Source: Treponema sp. UBA1793
Lineage (GTDB): Bacteria; Spirochaetota; Spirochaetia; Treponematales; Treponemataceae
DNA length: 64,000 bases
Assembly (NCBI GenBank): GCA_002314445.1
Contig: DCFX01000061.1
Location: 11,283 to 75,282 of the forward strand
Reading direction: 5' to 3'
The notes beneath the pieces are model-generated. The model made no database searches. It worked only from the letters and a program-made list of their open reading frames with translations, and was not told the DNA's origin. Positions 25,480-34,375 of this stretch are shown in pieces (the stretch's first letter is position 1; every line of letters begins with the position of its first letter). The position numbers were made by a program, and so were the translations under genes.

Positions 25480-26841
25480 ATGATATTTTCACCGGTTGAA
25501 GTTGAAGAAACAGTAAACATGTTCATGAGGCAGAAGCTCGACATCCGTGCAATTACTATGGGAATTTCACTCCGTGACTGTGCCTGTGAAGATGGCAAAA
25601 AAAGCCGCCAGCGCATGTACGACAAAATCATGCGGTATGCCGGCAGCCTTGTACAGACCGGACGCGACATCGAAACAGAGTTCGGTGTACCGATTATTAA
25701 TAAACGTATTTCAGTTACCCCTATAGCGATGGTGGCCGAACCAAGCGGTGAAAAAAGTTATGTTCCGTGGGCACAGACGCTCGACAAGATTGCAAAAGAA
25801 CTTAATATAGATTTCGTAGGCGGTTTTTCCGCACTCGTACAGAAAGGGATGACACCCGGAGACTGCACGCTCATCAATTCAATTCCGGAAGCACTGACAG
25901 TTACAGACCGCGTATGCGCATCAATCAATCTCGGAACGACAAAAAGCGGCATCAACATGGATGCCGTAAAAATCATGGGTGAAATTGTCAAGCAGACTGC
26001 AGAAAATACAAAAGACAAGGACGGGCTGGGATGCGCCAAACTCGTCGTTTTCTGCAATGCACCGGAGGATAACCCGTTCATGGCAGGGGCTTTCCACGGA
26101 CCGGGAGAGGGTGACGCTGTTCTGAGCGTCGGTGTTTCGGGGCCGGGCGTTATTCTTGCCGCGGCTAAAGAGTATAAGGGAAAACCGATTGACGAACTTG
26201 CCGACGGTATCAAAAAAATGGCATTTAAAGTGTCGCGCATGGGGCAGCTTGTCGGAACGGAAGCTGCAAAGCGGCTTGGTGTTGAATTCGGCATTCTGGA
26301 TTTGTCTCTTGCTCCGACGCCGGCTGTCGGCGATTCTGTCGCGCGCATTCTCGAAGAATGCGGCATTGAAGGCGCAGGCGGGCCGGGAACGACAGCCGCA
26401 CTCGCCATGCTTACCGATATGGTAAAAAAAGGCGGCGTCATGGCAAGTACCCGGGTCGGAGGGCTTTCTGGAGCTTTTATTCCGGTATCGGAAGACGAAG
26501 GAATGATAAACGCAGTAAAACAGCATTCTATATGTCTTGAAAAGCTTGAAGCAATGACGACGGTATGTTCTGTCGGACTTGACATGATCGCCATTCCCGG
26601 TGATACAACAGCGACGACAATCAGCGGTATTATGGCGGATGAGCTTGCAATCGGTATGGTAAACAACAAGACGACAGCAGTGCGGCTTATTCCCGTTCCC
26701 GGCAAAAAAGAAGGCGACTGGGCGGAATTCGGCGGTCTGCTCGGCGGCGCACCGATTATGGCTGTTAATAAATTCAGCTGCGCAGATTTCATCAACCGGG
26801 GGGGACGTATTCCTGCCCCGATTCACAGCTTCAGAAATTGA
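25480..26841 (+). CDS. UPF0210 (PFL) family protein
   Basis: The 453-aa protein aligns over its length with the UPF0210/PFL family: AITMGISLRDC near the start, FVGGFSALVQKGMTPGD, and DLSLAPTPAVGDSVARILEE. Members occur widely in anaerobes and often sit next to ACT-domain proteins, but no function is established. No ACT gene is present here. An AGAGG site precedes the ATG. There is a long open frame on the opposite strand, which is a shadow of this codon usage. Confidence 0.88.
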   Translation: MIFSPVEVEETVNMFMRQKLDIRAITMGISLRDCACEDGKKSRQRMYDKIMRYAGSLVQTGRDIETEFGVPIINKRISVTPIAMVAEPSGEKSYVPWAQTLDKIAKELNIDFVGGFSALVQKGMTPGDCTLINSIPEALTVTDRVCASINLGTTKSGINMDAVKIMGEIVKQTAENTKDKDGLGCAKLVVFCNAPEDNPFMAGAFHGPGEGDAVLSVGVSGPGVILAAAKEYKGKPIDELADGIKKMAFKVSRMGQLVGTEAAKRLGVEFGILDLSLAPTPAVGDSVARILEECGIEGAGGPGTTAALAMLTDMVKKGGVMASTRVGGLSGAFIPVSEDEGMINAVKQHSICLEKLEAMTTVCSVGLDMIAIPGDTTATTISGIMADELAIGMVNNKTTAVRLIPVPGKKEGDWAEFGGLLGGAPIMAVNKFSCADFINRGGRIPAPIHSFRN

Positions 26842-26861
26842 TACTCTGCTGATTTTGCTAT

Positions 26862-27692
26862 ATGACGTTTGTTCCTGTCGACGATTCAAACCGGACGCAC
26901 GTTCTTTTATTTCTTGCACAATATGAAAAGACGTGCGTTTCTCTTGCTGAAAATGTACGGCGTAAAAGCAGCGATATTTTTGCGCTCACCGACAACAAAA
27001 AAAACATCAGGGGAATTATAGGAGCACGACATACAGTCCTCCACTGTCTTCCCGGCATCGTCCGCATACCTGAACTAAAAACAGATATCGCATCTTTTCT
27101 GTATAATAAAACGATATCCTGTATTAACGGAGAAGCGGAAGGTACGCGCTTTCTCGTTGACACACTCGGTAAAAACGGCATAAAACCGGTGCAGGAAAAT
27201 TACTACATGCTTATGACAATGCCTGAGAACATGCACCCACCGGTTACTGTTGCGCTTCCGTCAGGATGGCGGATACTTCACTGCCACGAAAAAGATGTAG
27301 ACGCTCTTATGAATCTTCAGAGCGCATACGAAAAAGAGGAAGTACTGCCCTCCGGCCGCATGTTCATGCCTTCAATTGTCCGGCAGAATCTTGAGCACAT
27401 CATAAGGAGCGAATACCTGCTCGCCCTCTGCGATGACAAAAGCGCATTTATCGCAAAAGCGAATACGAATGCAATAGGCATAAATTTTGTACAAATCGGC
27501 GGAGTGTATACGGATCCCCGTTACAGAGGGAACCACTATGCTTCGCTGCTTGTCAGTACGCTCGTACGTAAAATCAATACAGTCGGAAAACAGCCGGTAC
27601 TTTTTGTAAAAGATTCAAATTCCATCGCGAAAAAATTATATTTATCCCTCGGATTTATAAAATCGGCGGATTTTATAATTGCATATTTCTAG
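26862..27692 (+). CDS. GNAT-family N-acetyltransferase
   Basis: The 276-aa product has an unassigned N-terminal half and a C-terminal GNAT fold (about 135-270). The acetyl-CoA region is GGVYTDPRYRGNHYASLLVSTLV, followed by KDSNSIAKKLYLSLGF. This two-part layout is like Eis/FR47-type acetyltransferases. It starts 20 bases after the UPF0210 stop with no clear ribosome-binding site. The substrate is unknown. Confidence 0.8.
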   Translation: MTFVPVDDSNRTHVLLFLAQYEKTCVSLAENVRRKSSDIFALTDNKKNIRGIIGARHTVLHCLPGIVRIPELKTDIASFLYNKTISCINGEAEGTRFLVDTLGKNGIKPVQENYYMLMTMPENMHPPVTVALPSGWRILHCHEKDVDALMNLQSAYEKEEVLPSGRMFMPSIVRQNLEHIIRSEYLLALCDDKSAFIAKANTNAIGINFVQIGGVYTDPRYRGNHYASLLVSTLVRKINTVGKQPVLFVKDSNSIAKKLYLSLGFIKSADFIIAYF

Positions 27693-27707
27693 ATATGCGC
27701 GTAAAAT
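27679..27707 (+). promoter_or_regulatory. Promoter of putP
   Basis: TTGCAT (27679-27684), a 17-bp spacer and TAAAAT (27702-27707) precede putP. The leader has a strong GGAGG about eight bases before the ATG at 27748. Confidence 0.55.
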
Positions 27708-27747
27708 AGCCCATTACATACTTTAAAAGAACTGGAGGACAATCAAA

Positions 27748-29238
27748 ATGTCTATAGCAATGATTGCACACCTTACCGCGTTTGTTCTGTATCTGGCCTT
27801 TATGGTTTACATTGGTCTGCGGTATATGAAAAAAAACAATTCATCAGAGGATTTTTTTCTCGGCGGACGCCAGGTCGGACCGTGGATGACGGCTCTGAGC
27901 GCGGAAGCTTCCGATATGTCAGGATGGCTGCTCATGGGCTTGCCGGGAGTTGCATATCTCACCGGCCTGAAAGAAGCATTCTGGACGGCTGTCGGTCTTG
28001 AAATAGGAACGTATCTCAACTGGTTTTTTGTTGCAAAACGACTCAGGAACTACTCGGAATCATGCGGCAACGCAATCACCATTCCGGAATTTCTTACAAA
28101 CCGTTTCAAGGACAAATCTCATACGATTTCCTTCATCTCCGTCATTTTCATCTTGATTTTCTTTACTATTTACACAGCAAGCGGCTTCGTTGCATGCGGA
28201 CAGCTCATTAATTCGGTTTTCGGAGTACCGTATGTCGCGGCTGTTATAATCGGCATAGCCGTTATTCTTGCATATACTATGGCAGGCGGATTCGCCGCTG
28301 TCTGTGCAACGGACTTTATCCAGGGAACGCTCATGTTCCTTGCCCTCGTTGTTACAACAGTGATCATGGTTATCATACTCGGCGGGCCTGTTGAGGCAAC
28401 CGGAAAAGTTGCCTCATTCGGGCATCAGTTTCTGAATCCTTTCGTCGACGACGGTACGGGATTCGGCGCAATGTCGATTATTTCCGCGTTAGGCTGGGGT
28501 CTCGGCTACTTCGGAATGCCGCATATTCTCGTCAGATTCATGGGCGTAACAAGCGACAAGGACATTCCCCTTTCCCGCCGTATCGCAATGATATGGGTAA
28601 CAATCGCTTTCATCGGCGCACTTATGATCGGTGTCCTTGCAAAATCATATCTCACAGTACCGCTTGCCGCAGGAAAACAGGAAACAGTCATAATTGCCAC
28701 AATCAAACAGATGTATCCGGCGTTTATCGGAGGCATTTTCCTGTGTGCTATTCTTGCAGCTGCAATGAGCACAGCTGACTCTCAGCTCCTCGTCGCAGCA
28801 TCCGCATTCAGCGAAGATTTTGTTACGACAATCCTCAAGCGGAAGCTTTCTCAAAAACAGATGGTCGTCATAAGCCGCATAACCGTTCTTGCGATTGCAT
28901 TCATTGCATTCCTTATCTCTCTTAACCAGCACAGTACTATATTCAAACTCGTCAGTTACGCATGGGCAGGATTCGGAGCAACATTCGGCCCGCTCATTCT
29001 ACTCGCTCTGTTCTGGAGAGGCGCCACAAACAAGGGAGCTATCGCAGGTATCATTGCAGGAGGAATCACTGTCATTGTATGGCATCAGCTGCACGGCGGA
29101 ATTTTCGACATGTACGAAATCATTCCGGGATTCTTCATGTGCCTGCTTTTTGCCGTACTGTTCAGCGTCACGGACAAAAACAAAAATCCGGAAATGCTCG
29201 CAGAATTCGACGCATACAGTGCTGCGGTAAAACAGTAG
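27748..29238 (+). CDS. putP: Sodium/proline symporter
   Basis: The 496-aa protein has about thirteen membrane spans and PutP motifs: YIGLRYMKKNNSSEDFFLGGR at the start, ALSAEASDMSGWLLMGLPG (Na+/proline site), GCxF-like middle helices, and AMSTADSQLLVAASA. It belongs to the SSS family and takes up proline with Na+. GGAGG precedes the ATG. It is followed after 14 bp by a DUF1848 gene, which may share its mRNA. Confidence 0.92.
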   Translation: MSIAMIAHLTAFVLYLAFMVYIGLRYMKKNNSSEDFFLGGRQVGPWMTALSAEASDMSGWLLMGLPGVAYLTGLKEAFWTAVGLEIGTYLNWFFVAKRLRNYSESCGNAITIPEFLTNRFKDKSHTISFISVIFILIFFTIYTASGFVACGQLINSVFGVPYVAAVIIGIAVILAYTMAGGFAAVCATDFIQGTLMFLALVVTTVIMVIILGGPVEATGKVASFGHQFLNPFVDDGTGFGAMSIISALGWGLGYFGMPHILVRFMGVTSDKDIPLSRRIAMIWVTIAFIGALMIGVLAKSYLTVPLAAGKQETVIIATIKQMYPAFIGGIFLCAILAAAMSTADSQLLVAASAFSEDFVTTILKRKLSQKQMVVISRITVLAIAFIAFLISLNQHSTIFKLVSYAWAGFGATFGPLILLALFWRGATNKGAIAGIIAGGITVIVWHQLHGGIFDMYEIIPGFFMCLLFAVLFSVTDKNKNPEMLAEFDAYSAAVKQ

Positions 29239-29252
29239 CGGCAACTTTCAGG

Positions 29253-30257
29253 ATGATACTGAATTCCGGCGCACGTACAGACATTCCGGCTTTTTACGGT
29301 TCATGGTTCATGAACCGTCTCGATGAGACATTTGTACTTGTGCGGAATCCTTATTATCCTGAACAAATTACCCGGTACGTACTCACGCCGGACGTTGTCG
29401 ACGTTCTGGTATTCTGCACAAAAAATCCTGCCCCTATGCTGACGCATATCGCGCAGCAGCCGCTTTCATCGTTCCGGCAATACTGGTTTGTAACAATAAC
29501 GCCATACGGAACCGACATTGAACCTTACGTTCCGCCGGCAGAAGAGGTAATTTCTTCGTTCAAACAGCTGGCGGATTCGCTGAAAACGCTTCATGCATCC
29601 AATCCGTTTCTTCATGCAGCCGGAAAACAGTGTATCTGCTGGCGGTATGATCCGGTCTTCATTACGGACAACTATTCTATTTCCTTTCACATCGACGCAT
29701 TTACCCATATGGCCCGGGAACTTTCGGGATACACAGACGAGTGTGTCATCAGCTTTATCGATTTATACGCAAAGACGAGGCGGAATTTTCCGGAAGGCAG
29801 GGAAGTATCAGACGATGAACGGACGGCACTTGCAGAAGCGTTCGGAAAGATCGGCGCCGAATGCGGCATCAGAATAAAAACATGTGCAGAGCCTTTCGAT
29901 CTGAAAGCATACGGTATACAGCAGTCCGGCTGTCTTTCCAAAAAGCTTATTGAAAAGTTAATAAACTGCAATGGCCAGCATTTTTCCGTCGCCGTTCCAT
30001 CCGCAGAACCGCTCCGGAAATCATGCGGCTGCATTCCAAGCAGGGACATCGGCATGTATAACACATGTCCGCACGGCTGCAGATACTGCTATGCAAATTA
30101 TAACCGTGCAACGGTTCTGAAAAATTACGGCATGCATGAAGATTCTTCTCCGCTGCTTATCGGAAATGTACAGGACGGCGATATCGTAAAAAATGCTGAA
30201 CAGCACAGCTGGATACACGACAAAACAACGCCGGACATACAACCTGAGCTATGGTAG
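29253..30257 (+). CDS. DUF1848 family protein with C-terminal cysteine cluster
   Basis: The 334-aa protein starts MILNSGARTDIPAFYG and carries the DUF1848 features WFMNRL, VVDVLVFCTKNPAPM, YWFVTITPYG and KQCICWRYDPVFI. Near the C-terminus a CPHGCRYCYAN motif gives C-X3-C-X2-C spacing, like radical-SAM or other 4Fe-4S sites. The upstream open frame to 28962 overlaps putP and is not used. The biochemical role of the family is unknown. An iron-sulfur enzyme acting on nucleic acid or protein is a guess based on the cysteines. Confidence 0.82.
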   Translation: MILNSGARTDIPAFYGSWFMNRLDETFVLVRNPYYPEQITRYVLTPDVVDVLVFCTKNPAPMLTHIAQQPLSSFRQYWFVTITPYGTDIEPYVPPAEEVISSFKQLADSLKTLHASNPFLHAAGKQCICWRYDPVFITDNYSISFHIDAFTHMARELSGYTDECVISFIDLYAKTRRNFPEGREVSDDERTALAEAFGKIGAECGIRIKTCAEPFDLKAYGIQQSGCLSKKLIEKLINCNGQHFSVAVPSAEPLRKSCGCIPSRDIGMYNTCPHGCRYCYANYNRATVLKNYGMHEDSSPLLIGNVQDGDIVKNAEQHSWIHDKTTPDIQPELW

Positions 30258-30267
30258 ATTTCAGCCT

Positions 30268-30295
30268 TTGCAAAGCAGGCTCAATTCAGTATACT
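30268..30295 (+). promoter_or_regulatory. Promoter of the threonine-aldolase-like gene, probably leaderless
   Basis: TTGCAA (30268-30273), a 16-bp spacer and TATACT (30290-30295) end eight bases before the ATG at 30304. No Shine-Dalgarno sequence is present. Confidence 0.6.
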
Positions 30296-30303
30296 TTTCT
30301 ATC

Positions 30304-31335
30304 ATGACAATACTGCATTTTGAAAGCGATTACCTTGAAGGCGCACATCCGCTTATTCTTCAGCATCTTATGGAAACAAATCTTGAAAAAACACCAGGCT
30401 ACGGGCTTGATGCATACAGTAACAGGGCAAAGATGAGAATACGTACAGCCTGCCGTTGTCCGAACGCGGACGTATGGTTTCTTGAGGGCGGTACACAGAC
30501 CAACGCAACAGTTATCGACGGGCTTCTCCGTTCCTATCAGGGCGTAATTGCCGCACAGACAGGTCATATTAACGTACACGAAGCAGGCGCGATAGAAACC
30601 GCCGGTCACAAAGTGCTCGCACTGCCGCAGCACGACGGCAAGCTTGATGCAGGCGACCTTGAGCTGTACCTTGCAGAATTTGAAGCAGACGGCAACAAAG
30701 AGCACGAGGTAGCGCCGGGAATGGTATATATTTCCCATCCGACGGAATACGGCACGCTCTATACGAAAGACGAATTAACAAAGTTAAACGGCGTCTGCAG
30801 CGCTTATCATATCCCGCTTTATCTCGACGGTGCACGACTCGGCTATGGTCTGGCAGCAGATGGAACCGATGTTACGCTTGAAACAATCGCCCGATTGTGC
30901 GATGTATTCTATATCGGCGGTACAAAAGTCGGTGCCCTGTTCGGAGAGGCGGTCGTCGTAACAAAACCGGAACTGCTGCCTCATTTCTTCACAATTATTA
31001 AACAGCACGGCGCGCTTGCAGCTAAAGGACGCATCCTCGGAATACAGTTTGACACGCTCTTCACTGATAATCTCTACTATACAATTTCACGAAACGCAGT
31101 TGAAACAGCGATGATACTGAGAAACAGTCTGTTAAAAAAGGGATATACGTTCTACAACGATTCGACGACAAACCAGCAGTTTATCGTCGTTGAAAATGAA
31201 AAACTGACCAAACTCGAAAAAGCTGTCGGCTACTCTTTCTGGGAAAAATACGACGATACCCATTCCGTCATACGGCTTGCCACAAGCTGGGCGACAAAAA
31301 AAGAAGATATACAGGAACTGATAAAACAGTTCTGA
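30304..31335 (+). CDS. Low-specificity threonine aldolase / beta-eliminating lyase family enzyme
   Basis: The 343-aa protein is a fold-type I PLP enzyme. GGTQTNATVIDGLL, the cofactor-stacking HINVHEAGAIE segment, LYLDGARLGYGLA and the Schiff-base lysine in YIGGTKVGALFGE all match the L-threonine aldolase family. It would split L-threonine or allo-threonine to glycine and acetaldehyde. Related aromatic amino acid lyases share the family, so the substrate is likely but not certain. The frame is open upstream to 30193, but a promoter sits between and the family start is at 30304. Confidence 0.85.
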   Translation: MTILHFESDYLEGAHPLILQHLMETNLEKTPGYGLDAYSNRAKMRIRTACRCPNADVWFLEGGTQTNATVIDGLLRSYQGVIAAQTGHINVHEAGAIETAGHKVLALPQHDGKLDAGDLELYLAEFEADGNKEHEVAPGMVYISHPTEYGTLYTKDELTKLNGVCSAYHIPLYLDGARLGYGLAADGTDVTLETIARLCDVFYIGGTKVGALFGEAVVVTKPELLPHFFTIIKQHGALAAKGRILGIQFDTLFTDNLYYTISRNAVETAMILRNSLLKKGYTFYNDSTTNQQFIVVENEKLTKLEKAVGYSFWEKYDDTHSVIRLATSWATKKEDIQELIKQF

Positions 31336-31362
31336 GCACAGAGGCAGGGAGGCTGCACGCAG

Positions 31363-33054
31363 TTATTTTTTGAACGGCAGCACGCCTTCCGCCTGATATT
31401 CGCCTGCAAGCGCACCGAAAAGTGCGTCGAATGTATACGACGACCAGCTGTACCCCATAAGAACGGTATCTGCCCAGTCAAGATTCAGAGCGCTGACCGG
31501 CGACATAATTGAAAAAATAATAACACGCTTCCCGCTGCCCTTGAGCATTGTTGCAATTTTTGCAGACTGCTCATTTGCAACACAACAGATAACGGTATCA
31601 TAACCGGCTGCATTGGAAATGATATTGTCGCACATATACTGGGTTTCATTCGGTCCCGGTTCATACGAAAATCTGAAATCGCCCGTTTTAGAATACCGTC
31701 TTTTCCCCTCTGAAAAGAAACGCGGCAGGGAACCGACCAGAAGAACGCGGCCCGCGAGTTCAGGGGTAAGCGGCATTGCCCCACTCTTGTACATCGTAAT
31801 GGAACGGCATGCCTGTCCAAGGAAAAATTTCTGACCTTCCTTATCGGGAATGTGTTCCGGTATTGCGGCAGGATCAGGATACAACGGCGCGGCATTTCCG
31901 CTTTTGAAATAATCAAGTTTTGCTTTGATGACCCGGTATGCTGCATCTTTTACGCGGGAATGGAACGATTCGTCAGTTTTTACAAGCTGCAGGTTATTCG
32001 ACCACAACGACTCGTTCAAACGCGCCGTCGTAGAAGAAATGACGATATCGTTTCCGGCTTCAACAGCAAGTTTCACCGCATTTGTAAGGGAACCTGCATA
32101 CAATGTGTCACCGTTCATCATCATATCGTCTGTAATAATAAGCCCGTCATAACCGAGTTTCTTCCGCAATATGTCCGTCAGGAATATTTTGGACAGCGAT
32201 GCAGGAGCACCAGACTGATCTATCTGAGGGAAGCTCAAATGCCCCGACATTATGGCAGGAATATGCTGCCTGATAAGATATTCAAACGGTACCAGTTCAC
32301 GGTTCTCAAATGTTTTCTCGTCAATATCTATAACCGGCAGTTTTGTATGCGAATCACTGGCAGTATCTCCGTGCCCGGGAAAATGTTTTGCGGTCGGAAT
32401 AACGCCGGCCGCGATGCTTCCGGCAGAAAATGCCGCCCCCAGGATTCCGGTTTTCTGTGGATCATCTCCGAAAGAACGGGGGCCTATAATCGAGGAATTA
32501 TGATTCGTATACAGGTCGACAGACGGAGCAAAATTGATATTGATGCCAAGCACCTTTATCTCCCGTGAAATATAATACCCGCTGTACCATGCATCTGCCG
32601 GATATCCGGAAGCGCCTATTGCCATATTGCCTGGCGTAATTGCTGTTTCACCTTTTATGTGGCGGATCCATCCGCCTTCCTGATCCGTTGCAACAAATAA
32701 CGGAATTTTGAACCTGTTGTATGATGCTGCCTTCTGCAGCAGTGAGATGGATTTTGCAACAAGCACAATATCGTCGGTATTCCAGCCGAACACTTTTACA
32801 CTGCCCAGTCCCCTGTTCACCCATTGATACAAAAGCTCATCGGGTTCTGCGCCCGCCCAGCCGAACATGAATATCTGCGAAAACAGCTCTTCGTCAGTCA
32901 TTCTGTCGACAATCGTTTTTGCAAGCTGCTCCGAAGGATAGTTGCTCCAGAAAGTCACATTCCGCGGCAGCTCCTCCGCAGCCTGAGCCTGTAGAAAAAA
33001 CGGAAGGCCTGCAGCAATGAGAATATAAAACACTAAATTGCGGAAAAACTTCAC
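31363..33054 (-). CDS. Exported GH3 beta-N-acetylhexosaminidase (NagZ-like)
   Basis: The 563-aa protein has a signal peptide (about 1-25) and a GH3 TIM-barrel with the NagZ motif KHFPGHGDTASDSH, whose Asp-His pair acts as the acid/base, and the nucleophile region GLIITDDMMM. A second alpha/beta domain follows (about 370-563). The family releases beta-linked N-acetylglucosamine from peptidoglycan fragments or chitin oligomers. E. coli NagZ is cytoplasmic and single-domain; this longer exported form resembles Bacillus NagZ/YbbD. It starts with GTG and overlaps the trxB stop by four bases (GTGA). Confidence 0.88.
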   Translation of the reverse strand: MKFFRNLVFYILIAAGLPFFLQAQAAEELPRNVTFWSNYPSEQLAKTIVDRMTDEELFSQIFMFGWAGAEPDELLYQWVNRGLGSVKVFGWNTDDIVLVAKSISLLQKAASYNRFKIPLFVATDQEGGWIRHIKGETAITPGNMAIGASGYPADAWYSGYYISREIKVLGININFAPSVDLYTNHNSSIIGPRSFGDDPQKTGILGAAFSAGSIAAGVIPTAKHFPGHGDTASDSHTKLPVIDIDEKTFENRELVPFEYLIRQHIPAIMSGHLSFPQIDQSGAPASLSKIFLTDILRKKLGYDGLIITDDMMMNGDTLYAGSLTNAVKLAVEAGNDIVISSTTARLNESLWSNNLQLVKTDESFHSRVKDAAYRVIKAKLDYFKSGNAAPLYPDPAAIPEHIPDKEGQKFFLGQACRSITMYKSGAMPLTPELAGRVLLVGSLPRFFSEGKRRYSKTGDFRFSYEPGPNETQYMCDNIISNAAGYDTVICCVANEQSAKIATMLKGSGKRVIIFSIMSPVSALNLDWADTVLMGYSWSSYTFDALFGALAGEYQAEGVLPFKK

Positions 33055-33992
33055 TTTGCGGCCTCAGTACCGTAAATTCCCCTCACATATGCATCAGCTT
33101 CATGAGCTGCAATAGCACCGTCGGAAACAGCTGTTACAATCTGGCGGAATGATTTTGCCCGCACGTCTCCCGCACAATACAGACCGGGTATACCCGTTTC
33201 CATTTTTTCATTGGTCACGACAAAACCGGAAGCATCTTTAGGCAGCGTATCAATAAGCTGAGTCCGCGGCTTCATACCGACAAAAACAAACACAGCATCT
33301 GCAGGAAGCTCAGTCTGAGAACCGGTTTCAGAATCTTCAATAAGGACAGACTCTACATGTCCGCTGCCCCTGATTTCCTTTACGACAGTATTATATCTGA
33401 TTGTAATATTTTTGCTGTTCTGCACCCGTTCGGTCAGCGATTTGTCAGCACGTAATTGTGCACGGCGGTGCAGCAGCATAACAGAAGGTGAAAGGGTCGC
33501 AAGATAAAGCGCTTCAGAACACGCAGAATCTCCTCCGCCTACAACAATAATGTTCTTTTTGCGGAAAAACGGCCCGTCACACACGGCACAGTAAGAGACG
33601 CCTGCTCCAGTCAGTTCCTTTTCACCGGGCACACCCAGTATTCTGTGCTCAGCCCCTGTTGCAACAAGAACAGCAGGGGCATCATAATCGGTCTTACTTG
33701 TGTGGACAATAAACCTGGAACCGACTTTATCTATAGAAAGAATCGCACTTTGTATAATTTTTGCACCAAAAGATTCGGCCTGGCTCCGCATTGTCGAAAT
33801 AAATTCATCGCCGCTTACGGCAGGGTATACCCCGGGATAATTTTCAAGCTCGGCAATCTGAAGTGTCTGTCCTCCGGGGCCTGAAAGATCAAACACGATT
33901 GTCTGTAGTCCAGAACGTGCGCTGTATTGCGCAGAAGCCAGTCCTGCTGCACCAGCACCTACAATGATGTAATCACACGAAACCTTTTCCAT
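33051..33992 (-). CDS. trxB: Thioredoxin reductase
   Basis: The 313-aa flavoprotein starts MEKVSCDYIIVGAGAAGLAS with an FAD-binding glycine loop, has the redox pair in CAVCDGPFF, the NADPH loop VVGGGDSACSEALYL and the late FAD motif GLYCAGDVR. It passes electrons from NADPH to thioredoxin. The CAVC spacing (CxxC) is standard. The open frame runs far upstream to 34199, but the family start is at 33992. It is translationally coupled to the GH3 gene, an unusual neighbour for trxB. Confidence 0.95.
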   Translation of the reverse strand: MEKVSCDYIIVGAGAAGLASAQYSARSGLQTIVFDLSGPGGQTLQIAELENYPGVYPAVSGDEFISTMRSQAESFGAKIIQSAILSIDKVGSRFIVHTSKTDYDAPAVLVATGAEHRILGVPGEKELTGAGVSYCAVCDGPFFRKKNIIVVGGGDSACSEALYLATLSPSVMLLHRRAQLRADKSLTERVQNSKNITIRYNTVVKEIRGSGHVESVLIEDSETGSQTELPADAVFVFVGMKPRTQLIDTLPKDASGFVVTNEKMETGIPGLYCAGDVRAKSFRQIVTAVSDGAIAAHEADAYVRGIYGTEAAK

Positions 33993-34170
33993 ACCTATAT
34001 ACAAGTATAACAGTTTTTCAATGTGCCGTCCACGCGAATCATCACGCGGCAGTCTCAAAAAAAAACGGAACCGCACAAAGGCAGGTTCCGCAGTATATGT
34101 AAACAGGCCGCATTTAAAATACAGCAGACCTGATAAAAAAGCCAGAATATCATAAGACATTCCGGCAGCA
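33993..34170. other. Gap between trxB and tRNA-Cys
   Basis: No gene is seen. A TATACT box on the minus strand lies about 11 bases before the trxB ATG. The tRNA terminator occupies 34057-34090. Confidence 0.4.
34057..34090 (-). terminator. Terminator of the tRNA-Cys transcript
   Basis: On the minus strand CGGAACC and GGTTCCG form a seven-bp stem around an 11-base loop, followed by nine Ts (complement of 34057-34065). Confidence 0.85.
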
Positions 34171-34242
34171 AGGCGTCGAGCGGAATTGAACCGCTGCATA
34201 AGGGTTTTGCAGACCCGCCCCTTACCACTTGGGTACGACGCC
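34171..34242 (-). tRNA. tRNA-Cys (GCA)
   Basis: The 72-base sequence folds as a cloverleaf: seven-bp acceptor stem GGCGTCG/CGACGCC, D arm CCC-loop-GGG, anticodon loop CTGCAAA with anticodon GCA, and a T arm with GGTTCAATTCC. The discriminator base is U73, the hallmark of tRNA-Cys. The top pair of the anticodon stem (C27-U43) is mismatched. CCA is not encoded. Confidence 0.93.
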
Positions 34243-34249
34243 GATTAGA

Positions 34250-34278
34250 AATATATCAAAAAAGGCCTTCTTTGTCCA
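34250..34278 (-). promoter_or_regulatory. Promoter of tRNA-Cys
   Basis: On the minus strand TGGACA (34273-34278), a 17-bp spacer and TATATT (34250-34255) end seven bases before the mature tRNA 5' end, so transcription would start at or very near G1. Confidence 0.65.
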
Positions 34279-34297
34279 GACCCTCATCCCGGTTTCG

Positions 34298-34326
34298 TTG
34301 AAAAAACTCCGCTGTTATGATAGTAT
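34298..34326 (+). promoter_or_regulatory. Promoter of hydE
   Basis: TTGAAA (34298-34303), a 17-bp spacer and TAGTAT (34321-34326) lie upstream of hydE, with an AAGGAG ribosome-binding site seven bases before the ATG at 34376. Confidence 0.5.
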
Positions 34327-34375
34327 TATACTATACTGACTCCGAAGATACGTTCCAAGGAGAAGGAGCTTATGC

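Noticed and set aside
25758..26795. A 345-codon open frame on the minus strand opposite the UPF0210 gene
   Set aside because: It is a low-quality Ser/Pro/Ile-rich translation with no ribosome-binding site or known family, and the plus strand carries a clearly conserved protein.
28962..29252. N-terminal extension of the DUF1848 frame into putP
   Set aside because: It overlaps the conserved C-terminus of PutP in another frame and is Arg-rich; the family start is the ATG at 29253.
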